Shown here piece by piece: positions 18,844 through 27,488 of a stretch of 64,000 nt of DNA. A program made the position numbers and the translations under genes. This DNA comes from JAEUIZ01 sp046155605 (GTDB taxonomy: Bacteria > Planctomycetota > Phycisphaerae > Phycisphaerales > UBA1924). The notes under the pieces are model-generated. The model worked only from the letters and a program-made list of their open reading frames with translations. It was not told the DNA's origin and did no database searches. The DNA is taken from positions 1-64,000 of the forward strand of contig JBJXFQ010000045.1 in the NCBI GenBank assembly GCA_046155605.1, written 5' to 3'. How positions within the stretch are numbered: position 1 is the stretch's first letter; each line of letters starts with the position of its first letter.

Positions 18844-20442
18844 TCACGGCCGCTGAAAGAACCCCGCGACATCGCGTTTGAGTTTCGCCAGATCGTGGTG
18901 ACGGATGTACATCATGTGCCCGCACTCGTAATACGCCCGCGTCACGTTGCCGCGAAGCGTCGGGTCGAGCCCGAGGTGGTCGATCGTGTAATCCGCGGCG
19001 AAGTGCGGCGTGGCGAGGTCGTAATACCCGCTCGCGACGAGCACGCGAAGATTGCGATTCTGCGACATCGCCCGGCGCAGCGTCTCGGCGACATTGGCGT
19101 ATCGGTTGTTTGCCGAGGCGTAACTCCACGGATTCACGCGTCCGGTCAGGATCTCATACGCGTTATCGTTCTCGTAGCCCAACTCGCCGCGGACGTACGA
19201 GTTGAGCGCGGCAGTAAACGGCCCCTGAATCGCGGCGTAACTCGGGTCGAAATCGAACCCGTCGCCCACGCCGTCACGGTCGATGCCCTTGTACCTGCTA
19301 TCGAGCCGCCCCACGGTCCGGCCCTGGTCGCGCAGCAACTCCTTGCAGAAGTTGCCGATGTTGATGCGGAGGCGCGAACGGAGCACATAGTCCTTCGACA
19401 GGCCCGTGAATCGGGCGAGGGCCGTGGCGATGCGGTCGCGCTCGCCGTCGGGGAGCGTGTCGCCGCGTGCGAGCGCCAAGAGGTAGTCCGTTGAGGCCCA
19501 GGCCTGCGCCTGCGCGAGGGTCTTGTCCAGGTCGGCCTGCAGGTCGGGCGCCAGCCGCTTGTGGTACCACGCCGTGGCGCAGTACGTCGGCACATAGAGC
19601 CAATACGGCGTGTCGTTGCCCTCGTCGAAGCGGATGGTTTGGAAGTTGAGCACCGTCGAGATCAGCACGATCCCGCTCAGATTCATGCCGTGCGTCTCTT
19701 GCAGATAGCCCGAGAGCCCCGCGGCCCGCGTGGTGCCATAACTCTCGCCGGCGAGGTACTTGGGCGAGTCCCAGCGCTGGTTGCGCGTGGTCCAGAGTCG
19801 GATGAAATCGCCGACCCAGCGGATGTCCTCATCGAGGCCCTGGAACTGCCTTGCCGATTCGCCCTCGACGGGGCGGCTGTAGCCCGTGCCGACGGGGTCG
19901 ATGAAGACGAGATCAGCGAGGTCGAGCCATGAGAACTCGTTATCAACAAGCGAGTACGGCGGCGCGGGGATCGTGGGCTCGCCGGGCTTCTCGTCGGGCG
20001 TGGCGAAGTTCACGCGGCGCGGGCCGATCGTGCCGAGGTGCAGCCAGACGGAGGACGAGCCTGGCCCGCCGTTGAACGCGAAGAGGATGGGGCGCGGCGG
20101 TGCGGGCTTGGGCGCGTTGCCCTCGCGCGCAGGCGCGTCGCCTTCGGGCGCGGCCACGGCGTCCGTTTCCTTTATATATGACACATAAAAGACGTTGGCC
20201 TTAGGCTTGCCGTCGTAGTCGGGAAGGTCCATCAGCCCGGCGGTGGCGGTGTATTTGATGGCCCTGCCGTCGATGGCAACTTCGTGGTGCGTGACCGAGG
20301 GCGACTTCTTGTCGTCGGCCTTTTTCTTGTCCTTGGCGGGCGGCTGGTCATCAATCGAGGATTGCTGGCCCAGCACGACGGCCGGGGCGAGCGCCTGCGA
20401 TAGCGCGGCAACGACAAGTACGGCGGCGATTCGGAGTTTCAT
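18844..20442 (-). CDS. Secreted serine carboxypeptidase (peptidase family S10)
   Basis: 532 residues from MKLRIAAVLVV; two earlier in-frame ATGs add only MMYHAA. The signal peptide ends near AVVLGQQSS, followed by a Lys/Asp-rich linker. S10 hallmarks are FAFNGGPGSSSVWLHLG (substrate carboxylate binding) and YLAGESYGTTRAAGL with the nucleophile Ser at about 234. The C-terminal catalytic Asp and His segments include YYDLATPHFA and ECGHMMYIRHHD. Family members cleave C-terminal amino acids at acidic pH. The enzyme is probably periplasmic and used in peptide scavenging, consistent with the peptide transporter at 33-41 kb. No clear ribosome-binding site was seen. Confidence 0.9.
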   Translation of the reverse strand: MKLRIAAVLVVAALSQALAPAVVLGQQSSIDDQPPAKDKKKADDKKSPSVTHHEVAIDGRAIKYTATAGLMDLPDYDGKPKANVFYVSYIKETDAVAAPEGDAPAREGNAPKPAPPRPILFAFNGGPGSSSVWLHLGTIGPRRVNFATPDEKPGEPTIPAPPYSLVDNEFSWLDLADLVFIDPVGTGYSRPVEGESARQFQGLDEDIRWVGDFIRLWTTRNQRWDSPKYLAGESYGTTRAAGLSGYLQETHGMNLSGIVLISTVLNFQTIRFDEGNDTPYWLYVPTYCATAWYHKRLAPDLQADLDKTLAQAQAWASTDYLLALARGDTLPDGERDRIATALARFTGLSKDYVLRSRLRINIGNFCKELLRDQGRTVGRLDSRYKGIDRDGVGDGFDFDPSYAAIQGPFTAALNSYVRGELGYENDNAYEILTGRVNPWSYASANNRYANVAETLRRAMSQNRNLRVLVASGYYDLATPHFAADYTIDHLGLDPTLRGNVTRAYYECGHMMYIRHHDLAKLKRDVAGFFQRP

Positions 20443-20508
20443 GGCCGCATGGTACATCAACTGACGGCGCAGCCGCAGCCCCCGGCGGGCGCAAGACGCC
20501 CAGGCCCG

Positions 20509-21213
20509 CTATGGCGAGAGGTGCCATCCCGGAGCGAAAGTATCCAGTGCCCACATGAGCGCAGCAACCACGATCCCGACAAAGAACGGCAGCGCCAGCA
20601 CCATGAGCGGCCATACGACAAAGCGCGCGATTCGCCAGAAGGCACGCCTGGTGCGCATGACTTCCGGCACCCCGGCCAGCCTCGATGTTCGCCGCCATGC
20701 CCGATGCCAGATTGGGATCGTCAAGACGCTGCCGCAAACCATTCCTCCGATGATCGACACCAACATCCACAGGCGCCCGATGGGGTCGTACGTATCCGCG
20801 ATCACGAGGAGCAATAGCGCCAGATAGAACACCACGGGCTGCAACGCCATCCAATACAGGAGGGCCACGCACCACGCTCGCATGAACACGCGCCGATGCA
20901 AACGCGGGGTGCCGCGGCATGCGAAAGAGCCGACGACGACGGCCCAGCCGAAGGTTGCGCCAATCCCGATGAACCAGAAGAGATTGCCGGGATACTCAAT
21001 GCCTCGCATCGACAAAAAAGCAAAGCCGAGGATCAGGATCAGGACTCCCCAATCCCACATCGCGCCGTCCAGATACAGCTCGCGGCGCTCGGCCAGCGTC
21101 CGATCCTCGTCGGTCACGGCATAGCCGCACTCTGGGCACTGCTGGCCAGGCAGCGTGGCCATCTCGTAGCCGCACGAGATGCAGGCTTGGAATCTCCCCG
21201 GGGATGGGTCCAT
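20509..21213 (-). CDS. Zinc-ribbon multipass membrane protein of unknown function
   Basis: 234 residues. The N-terminus carries two CxxC pairs (CISCGYEM, CPECGYAV) that would bind one zinc ion, followed by about six hydrophobic helices (for example WGVLILILGFAFLSM, ALLYWMALQPVVFYLALLLL, PLMVLALPFFVGIVVAALMW). This layout of a soluble zinc ribbon plus membrane bundle is frequent among uncharacterised planctomycete proteins. The gene is divergent from top6B, with about 76 nt between the two starts. No function is claimed. Confidence 0.75.
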   Translation of the reverse strand: MDPSPGRFQACISCGYEMATLPGQQCPECGYAVTDEDRTLAERRELYLDGAMWDWGVLILILGFAFLSMRGIEYPGNLFWFIGIGATFGWAVVVGSFACRGTPRLHRRVFMRAWCVALLYWMALQPVVFYLALLLLVIADTYDPIGRLWMLVSIIGGMVCGSVLTIPIWHRAWRRTSRLAGVPEVMRTRRAFWRIARFVVWPLMVLALPFFVGIVVAALMWALDTFAPGWHLSP

Positions 21214-21289
21214 CGCGAGACGAGCCTATCAGCTTTCTGCCCGCTATATTGTGCGATTCGTACCTGGAAAGGCAGCCACGGAGGGCCGC

Positions 21290-23689
21290 ATGTCCGCTGT
21301 TTCCACCACCGATCGAGTCGTCGAGATGGCCAAGGGGCCCGCCAAGCCCGTCGAGCGTGATGCGTCAACCCCGCCCGAGCGCGGCCGACGCGGCACGCCC
21401 GCCAAGACAGACCAGCCTCGCCGCGCCGACGCCGAATCGATGGGAAAGAAGCAGCGGGATATCTCCGTCTCCGAGTTTTTCGCCAAAAACCGCCACCTGC
21501 TCGGCTTTGACAACCCACGCAAAGCGCTCCTGACGACGGTCAAGGAGGCCGTGGACAACAGCCTCGACGCGTGCGAAGAGGCGGGCATCCTGCCCGAGAT
21601 CACGGTCATTATTGAAGACCTGGAAGAAGGGACGGAGGGACGGAGGGACGGGGGGACGAAAGGAGAAGATAAAGACCAAAGCAAAGGCAAGGGCAAGAAG
21701 AGTCTTGCTGCAGCGACGCCCGAGCCCGAGCGCAAGGAGTCGGCGAAAAAGGGCAAGGCCACCGGGTCGCGCTACCGCGTCACCGTCGTCGATAACGGCC
21801 CGGGAATCGTCCGCAAGCAGGTCGAGCACATCTTCGGGCGGCTGCTCTACGGCTCGAAGTTCCACCGCCTCAAGATGTCGCGCGGGCAGCAGGGCATCGG
21901 CATCTCGGCCGCGGGCATGTATGGCCTGCTCACCACTGGACGGCCCATGATGATCCACACCAAGCCCAAGGCGGGGCAAGCGGCGCACCACATCGAACTG
22001 GCGATGAACACGAAGACTAACCGCGCCGAGGTCGCCGTCGATCGCGAGACCGACGACTTCCCGCCGGCCCGCTTCGCGTCGCTCTCGGCGGGCACGCGCT
22101 CGCTCGCGGCCTCGGGGGAACTCTTCAGCGCGGCGACGCACGCCACCGGCACGAGCGTCACCATCGAACTCGAAGGCCGCTACCAGAAGGGCCGCGGGTC
22201 CGTGGATGAGTTCCTCGAACTGACGGCGATCGCGAACCCGCACGCGCGGATCATCTTCATCCCGCCCGGCCGAACGATCGCCGACGACGGCGATGCGACC
22301 GCGCTGCTCGCCGTGGCAGCCAGCGAGACCGACGGGACGACGGCCGAGCCTCCCGCCGTGCCGGACCCCAACGCCACCACCGTCGAGCGTGACGGCGTCA
22401 TCCTCTTCCCGCGCGCGACCGACTCGCTCCCCCCCGAGACCCGCGAGATCCAGCCGCATCCACGCGGCGTCGAACTCGGGATGCTCATCCAGATGCTGCG
22501 GGAAGCCCAGGCCGAGCGCGACAGTTACACGCTCTACAAGTTCCTCCAGGATAAGTTCAGCCGCGTCTCGCCGACCACGGCCGCGACGCTCTGCCAGGCG
22601 ATTGGCGTCACCTCGCGCACTCGCGTCGATGACCTCGACCACGCGATGTCGGAGCGGCTCTATCGCGAGTTGCAGGACGCGAAACTGCCCCCGCCCCCGA
22701 CGGATTGCCTCGCCCCCATCGGCGTGCAGGCGCTCCTCCGCGGGATGTTCAAGGGCGTCCGCGCCGAGTTCTACGCGGCATCATCGCGCGAGGCCGAGGT
22801 CTATCGAGGTCGGCCCTTCCAAATCGAGGCGGCCATCGCGTTCGGGGGCGACCTGCCCGGCGACGAGCCGGCGCGCGTCATCCGCTTCGCCAACCGCGTC
22901 CCGCTGCTCTTCCAGCAGTCGGCGTGCTCGAGTTTCAAGGCCGTCATCGAGACGAACTGGCGCAACTACGACATGCAGCAGCCGCGCGACGGCCTGCCCG
23001 CCGGCGCGCTCGTCGTGATGATCCACATGGCGAGCGTGTGGGTCCCGTTCACGAGCGAGAGCAAGGAGGCGATCGCCGACTATGACGAGATTCGCAAGGA
23101 GATGAAACTCGCGCTCATGGAGTGTGGGCGGAAACTCGGGACCTATCTCCGCAAGCGCGCGAAGATGAAACGCGAGGCCCAGCGGCGTGATATTTTCGAA
23201 CGTTATATCGGCGAGGTCGCGAAGAACTGTGCCGTGATCACGGGCGGTGACGCGGGCGAGTTGTACGAGGCGCTCCTCAAGCAGGCCAAGCGCCGCACCG
23301 CCGTCGCCGACCAGGTGCTCAACGACGAGGGCAAGCTCGTGGATGACCCGACGGAACTCGAGGGCGTGATCGTCGTCGAACAAGCGGGTTCGGCAACGAC
23401 GACAACGCCCATGGCTCCCGCGACTCGTCAGGACGGGCCGCCTGCCGCGCCGGGCGAGGACACTCCGCCCACACCGACGAAGAACACACCGACGAAGAAG
23501 AAGCCCGCGGCATCGCGCGAGAAGCCGCCACCACGCCGAGCCAAGAGCGCGAAGACGCCGCCTTCGCGTCCGCCCTCGGCGGCCCCTACCACTGCCGCTC
23601 CGACAGCCACGCCGCGTCCCGCGAAGCCGAAGATGCGGCTCGTCAACGGCAAACTCGTCTCCGCCGACGACCAGCAGCGGCTCTTTTGA
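21290..23689 (+). CDS. top6B: DNA topoisomerase VI subunit B
   Basis: 799 residues from ATG 21290, with GGAGG at 8 nt; it avoids overlap with the divergent gene. The GHKL ATPase fold shows the N box (KEAVDNSLDA, about 85-94), G1 box VVDNGPGI (166-173) and G2 box GQQGIGISAAGMYG. The H2TH-like part (FSRVSPTTAATLCQAIGV) and transducer domain (RFANRVPLLFQQSACSSF, NWRNYDMQQP) follow. B subunits bind ATP and gate strand passage with the A (Spo11-like) subunit in type IIB topoisomerases. No A subunit gene is in the window. Oddities are a charged insert at about 111-160 between the N and G1 boxes, and a Pro/Lys/Thr-rich tail from about 700 ending QQRLF. Confidence 0.92.
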   Translation: MSAVSTTDRVVEMAKGPAKPVERDASTPPERGRRGTPAKTDQPRRADAESMGKKQRDISVSEFFAKNRHLLGFDNPRKALLTTVKEAVDNSLDACEEAGILPEITVIIEDLEEGTEGRRDGGTKGEDKDQSKGKGKKSLAAATPEPERKESAKKGKATGSRYRVTVVDNGPGIVRKQVEHIFGRLLYGSKFHRLKMSRGQQGIGISAAGMYGLLTTGRPMMIHTKPKAGQAAHHIELAMNTKTNRAEVAVDRETDDFPPARFASLSAGTRSLAASGELFSAATHATGTSVTIELEGRYQKGRGSVDEFLELTAIANPHARIIFIPPGRTIADDGDATALLAVAASETDGTTAEPPAVPDPNATTVERDGVILFPRATDSLPPETREIQPHPRGVELGMLIQMLREAQAERDSYTLYKFLQDKFSRVSPTTAATLCQAIGVTSRTRVDDLDHAMSERLYRELQDAKLPPPPTDCLAPIGVQALLRGMFKGVRAEFYAASSREAEVYRGRPFQIEAAIAFGGDLPGDEPARVIRFANRVPLLFQQSACSSFKAVIETNWRNYDMQQPRDGLPAGALVVMIHMASVWVPFTSESKEAIADYDEIRKEMKLALMECGRKLGTYLRKRAKMKREAQRRDIFERYIGEVAKNCAVITGGDAGELYEALLKQAKRRTAVADQVLNDEGKLVDDPTELEGVIVVEQAGSATTTTPMAPATRQDGPPAAPGEDTPPTPTKNTPTKKKPAASREKPPPRRAKSAKTPPSRPPSAAPTTAAPTATPRPAKPKMRLVNGKLVSADDQQRLF
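21622..21668. repeat. GGGACGGA tandem tract in frame inside top6B
   Basis: A purine-rich tract iterating GGGACGGA/GGGACGGG units encodes the EGTEGRRDGGTKGED part of the Top6B insert. The reverse complement (CCGTCCCTCCGTCCCT) resembles the pyrimidine tract inside the GH20 gene at 44205-44265. Confidence 0.55.
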
Positions 23690-23795
23690 CGGCCACCTAC
23701 TCAGTCTTTTTGCTCGATCGGCTTGCCAAAGCCCACTTTCGGAAGCATGTTCGAGGGTAGGGGTTATTGGTCCAACGACCAAGGCAAGGAGCGAC

Positions 23796-25736
23796 ATGGC
23801 ACTCCGATGGAAAGTGATCACGACGACGGCCTTCGTGCTTGCCGCCACGGCCCACGCTGAGCCCGGGCTCATGGTCGGCTGGGGGAATAACTGGAACGGG
23901 TGCGCCACGCCGCAGCCGGGATTGTTCTCCTTCGTCGCGGCGGGCGAGGGCTACAGCATCGGTATACGCGACGACGCTACGGTCATCGGATGGGGGTCAA
24001 ATTACGGCACGCCACCGCCCGGACTCTACAAGAGCGCCGCGATCGGCGTCGGGTTTGCGATCGGTCTCCATACGGATGGAACGCTCGAGGGGTGGGGCAC
24101 GAATACGGCGGGCCAACTGAACGTCCCGACAGGGCAGTTCCAGGCGGTGAGCGCCGGTGAGGGCTTCGCCATCGGTCTTCGCGACAATGGCACCTTGGTG
24201 GGTTGGGGAAACAGGCCCGCGAACACGAATGTCCCTGCAGGCACGTTCACCGCCATCTCAACTGGCTTTGACTTCAGCCTCGGCCTGCGAACCGACGGCA
24301 CGCTCGCGGGCTGGGGGAGTCATCCCGTCTTGCTCGCTGGTGTCCCGTCAGGCCAGTTCTCGGCCTTCTCCGTCTCAGACGGTTATGCAATCGCGATTCG
24401 CTCGGACGGGACACTCACGTCGTGGGGATCGATCCAGTCAGGTGTGCTCAATATCCCGTCCGGCACCTACACGGCGATCGACGCGGGCGGGGGCTTCGCT
24501 CTCGCGCTCCGAGCGGACGGACAGATTGTCGGATGGGGCAGCAACACCTTTGGTCAAATGATGGTCCCGCCAGGAACTTTCACCATGCTTTCCGCAGGCA
24601 GCACATACGCACTCGCGATCATCCCCGCACCCTCTACGCTGCTCGCCCTCCTCGCTTGGCCGCTGATGAAAGGCCGGCGTCGTGCGCGCATCCTTGGCGG
24701 TGCTTTGCTTGTTGGCGCAGCCGCGTCTTCTGCCAACGCACAAGCAGGGATTGCCGTGGTCTGGGGAGATAACACACATTCCCAACAGACTCTTACTGGA
24801 GGAGGGCTCACGAGCATCGGCAGCGTCTATGACCAGCGCATCGGGCTGAATGCCTTTGGGACCGCTGTCGGATGGGGACGGGACGGTGGCCCTATACCGT
24901 CCAGCGTCGAACTCCTCGACCTCGTCGGTGGCCAGGGATTCACGGTCGGCCTCAAGACCGACGGGACGCTTGTGGTGACAGGCGACAACGGCGGCTACTC
25001 AGGCACGCCGCCTACTGGCACGTTCACCACCATCGCGGCAGGGAATCGCTTCGCGCTCGCCGTTCGCACCGATGGCACGCTCGCATTCTGGGGCGATCCT
25101 GCGTTTGGCGTCGGTGACGTGCCTTCGGGCACGTTTGTCAAGATCGCCGGTGGGTATGACTGCGCGTGGGCGATCCGCATCGACGGCACTCTCGTGGGAT
25201 GGGGCAAGGACACAAGCGGCGAGACGACCTGCCCGTCGGGGACGTTCACTGCTATCGCCGGCAAGTGGTACCATGCCGTCGCGCTGCGATCAGACGGCAC
25301 GTTGGCCGCGTGGGGGGATAACTTCTTTGGACAGACCAACGCCCCGACCACGGGCACGTACATCGCTGTTGCCGCCGGGAAAGACCACTCATACGCTCTC
25401 CGTTCGGACGGTGTGATCGTTGGTTGGGGTAGCAATGAAGAAGGTCAACTCAACGTCCCCACCAACGGCCCGTTCTGGAAGTTGAAGTCGGGGCGTCTCC
25501 ACGGCATCGCCCTCCGCGGCTGCTACGGCAATGCCGACGACAGCACGGCCACGCCCATCCTCAACGTCAACGACTTCATCGTCTTCGGCAACCGCTATGC
25601 CGCGGCCGAGTCGCTCTCGACCAGCGAGCAGATCGCGAGTTACGCCAACTGCGACGGCAGCACCGCAACCCTGGTCCTGAACGCCAACGACTTCATCTGC
25701 TTTAAGAACGCCTTCGCCCTCGGCTGCGTTCCGTAG
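23796..25736 (+). CDS. Double RCC1-repeat secreted protein with internal PEP-CTERM-like segment and GC-type dockerin-like anchor
   Basis: 646 residues; AAGGAG lies 5-6 nt before the ATG. The signal peptide ends TAHA-EPG. Residues 25-272 contain RCC1/alpha-tubulin-suppressor repeats (GWGxNxxGQLNVP... and SLGLRTDGTLAGWG). At 277-298 comes PAPSTLLALLAWPLMKGRRR, which looks like a C-terminal PEP-CTERM sorting signal. It is followed directly by a signal-peptide-like run (ILGGALLVGAAASSANAQA) and a second RCC1 set (about 318-570). The end carries a degenerate anchor: the first repeat reads CYGNADDSTATPILNVNDFIVF, lacking two Cys. The arrangement suggests in-frame fusion of two tandem paralogues. 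RCC1 propellers usually mediate binding; the ligand is unknown. Confidence 0.85.
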   Translation: MALRWKVITTTAFVLAATAHAEPGLMVGWGNNWNGCATPQPGLFSFVAAGEGYSIGIRDDATVIGWGSNYGTPPPGLYKSAAIGVGFAIGLHTDGTLEGWGTNTAGQLNVPTGQFQAVSAGEGFAIGLRDNGTLVGWGNRPANTNVPAGTFTAISTGFDFSLGLRTDGTLAGWGSHPVLLAGVPSGQFSAFSVSDGYAIAIRSDGTLTSWGSIQSGVLNIPSGTYTAIDAGGGFALALRADGQIVGWGSNTFGQMMVPPGTFTMLSAGSTYALAIIPAPSTLLALLAWPLMKGRRRARILGGALLVGAAASSANAQAGIAVVWGDNTHSQQTLTGGGLTSIGSVYDQRIGLNAFGTAVGWGRDGGPIPSSVELLDLVGGQGFTVGLKTDGTLVVTGDNGGYSGTPPTGTFTTIAAGNRFALAVRTDGTLAFWGDPAFGVGDVPSGTFVKIAGGYDCAWAIRIDGTLVGWGKDTSGETTCPSGTFTAIAGKWYHAVALRSDGTLAAWGDNFFGQTNAPTTGTYIAVAAGKDHSYALRSDGVIVGWGSNEEGQLNVPTNGPFWKLKSGRLHGIALRGCYGNADDSTATPILNVNDFIVFGNRYAAAESLSTSEQIASYANCDGSTATLVLNANDFICFKNAFALGCVP

Positions 25737-25760
25737 GGCACCGCCAACCCCGGCCGCCCG

Positions 25761-27326
25761 CTACACCCTTCGATCCAGCAGCCGATACTGCACCGCTTCG
25801 GCGACGTGCGCGACGCGCACGGCCTCGCTGCCGTCGATGTCCGCGATCGTGCGTGAGACGCGGCGGATCTTGTCATAGGCCCGTGCCGAGAGCCCGAGTT
25901 GCGTCATCGCCTGGCCCAGCAGCGTGCGCGCCGGCTCTTCCATCGTCGCGAGTTTGTCGAGTTGCTTGCCGCTCAGGCGTGCGTTGGGCGTGGTTGCGTC
26001 CTGCCGGGCTGCCTGGCGCGCGCGCGCCGCGAGCACCTGCTCGCGCATCCTGGCCGTGCTCGTGCCCGTGGGCGCGGCGGCGAGCGCCTGCCACGGCACG
26101 GCCGGCGCCTCAACGTGGATGTCGATGCGATCGAGCAGCGGGCCGGAGATCTTCGCGAGGTAGCGGTCCATCTGCCGACGCCCGAACTCGTCGGCAGGCA
26201 TGTCGCCCTTGGGCGTCGGGTTCATCGCGGCCACGAGCATGAAACTGGCGGGGAACCGCACCGCCGAGTGCGACCGCGCGATCGTGACGACGTGGTCCTC
26301 CATCGGCTGTCGCAGCGTCTCGAGCACGTCGCGCGGGAACTCGGCGAGTTCGTCGAGGAACAGCACGCCGCGATGCGCGAGCGAGATCTCGCCGGGCTTG
26401 GGGATCGCGCCGCCGCCGACGATCGCCGCCGCCGACGCGGTGTGGTGCGGCGAGCGCACGGGCCGGGTCGTCACCAGTCCCTGGCCCGCGCCCAGGGCAC
26501 CAGAAGCGGAGTAGACGCGCGTGATCTCGACGGCCTCCGCGGCCGCGAGCGGCGGCAGAATCCCCGGCAGCGCCTTGGCCATCATCGTCTTGCCCGTCCC
26601 GGCTGGGCCCAGCATGAGCAAGTTATGGCTCCCCGCGGCGGCGATGACCATCGCGCGCTTCACCGACTCCTGCCCGCGCACCTCGCTGAAATCCACCGAC
26701 GCCGAGGCCGCTCGCAAGAGGCCGTCGATGTCCGGCGGGGGCTCGGGCCGCGGCTCGATCTCGCCGACACACAGCCCGACGACTTCCGTCAGCGTGCGCG
26801 CGCCCAAGACCTCTACACCAGCAACAACCGCCGCCTCTGGCGCGTTCTCGGCCGGCACGATCACGCCCGCCAACCCCTTCGACTGCGCCAGCGCCGCCAT
26901 CGCGATCGCGCCCTTGATCGGCCTCAGCCTCCCGTCGAGTGCCAACTCTCCGGCCACCAGATACCGCCGCAGATCGAGCGGCTCATGCCCCGGCCCATCG
27001 CCCGACGCCGGCCGCGCCAGCCGTCTCGCCCCCGCCAGTACGCCCTGCGTCACCAGGAGCCCCAGCGCGATGGGCAAGTCGTAGAGCGGGCCTTCCTTAC
27101 GCACGTCGGCGGGCGCGAGGCTGACCAGAATCCTCCCGCGCGGGAACTGATAACCGCTGTTGGTCAGCGCCGACCGCACCCGCTCGACCGACTCCTTGAC
27201 CGCGGCATCAGGCAGCCCGACGATCGTCGCACGCTCGTTGATCCCGCCCATGTCATAATCGACCTCGACTTCGCAGGGCAATGCGTCGATACCCTGGAGG
27301 AGGTAGGACGAGATCGAGGCCAGCAT
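25761..27326 (-). CDS. comM: YifB/ComM family Mg-chelatase-like AAA+ ATPase
   Basis: 521 residues. The typical N-terminus MLASISSYLLQGIDALPCEV precedes a Lon-type fold (ChlI subunit region, about 20-145). The AAA+ core has Walker A GPAGTGKT, the Walker B segment GVLFLDELAEFPRDVL, and FMLVAAMNPTPKGD. Unlike many homologues, no CxxC...C zinc cluster follows MNP. The Mg_chelatase_C domain (about 410-515) ends RLLDRRV. In naturally competent bacteria ComM is a hexameric helicase that extends branch migration during transformation. The gene is convergent with the RCC1 gene. Confidence 0.92.
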   Translation of the reverse strand: MLASISSYLLQGIDALPCEVEVDYDMGGINERATIVGLPDAAVKESVERVRSALTNSGYQFPRGRILVSLAPADVRKEGPLYDLPIALGLLVTQGVLAGARRLARPASGDGPGHEPLDLRRYLVAGELALDGRLRPIKGAIAMAALAQSKGLAGVIVPAENAPEAAVVAGVEVLGARTLTEVVGLCVGEIEPRPEPPPDIDGLLRAASASVDFSEVRGQESVKRAMVIAAAGSHNLLMLGPAGTGKTMMAKALPGILPPLAAAEAVEITRVYSASGALGAGQGLVTTRPVRSPHHTASAAAIVGGGAIPKPGEISLAHRGVLFLDELAEFPRDVLETLRQPMEDHVVTIARSHSAVRFPASFMLVAAMNPTPKGDMPADEFGRRQMDRYLAKISGPLLDRIDIHVEAPAVPWQALAAAPTGTSTARMREQVLAARARQAARQDATTPNARLSGKQLDKLATMEEPARTLLGQAMTQLGLSARAYDKIRRVSRTIADIDGSEAVRVAHVAEAVQYRLLDRRV

Positions 27327-27420
27327 GAACGGCAGAATACCCGGCCTTCCGATGCCACGCCCAAGACCCCCTGCCGGGACCGGTCCGCGGCTGGCCGACC
27401 CGCCGCTTCCTTGGGGTCGG

Positions 27421-27458
27421 GCAAAAAGAAAGGCACCCGCTCGGGGGCGGGTGCCGGG
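27421..27458 (-). terminator. Rho-independent terminator for the 27489-28478 gene
   Basis: Arms GGCACCCGC (27432-27440) and GCGGGTGCC (27447-27455) pair perfectly over 9 bp with a 6-nt loop. Read on the minus strand, the stem is followed by TTTCTTTTTGC. It lies about 30 nt past the stop of the minus-strand anchored protein. Confidence 0.85.
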
Positions 27459-27488
27459 GAATCATTCGATACGGCCTTGCTTGGCTTG

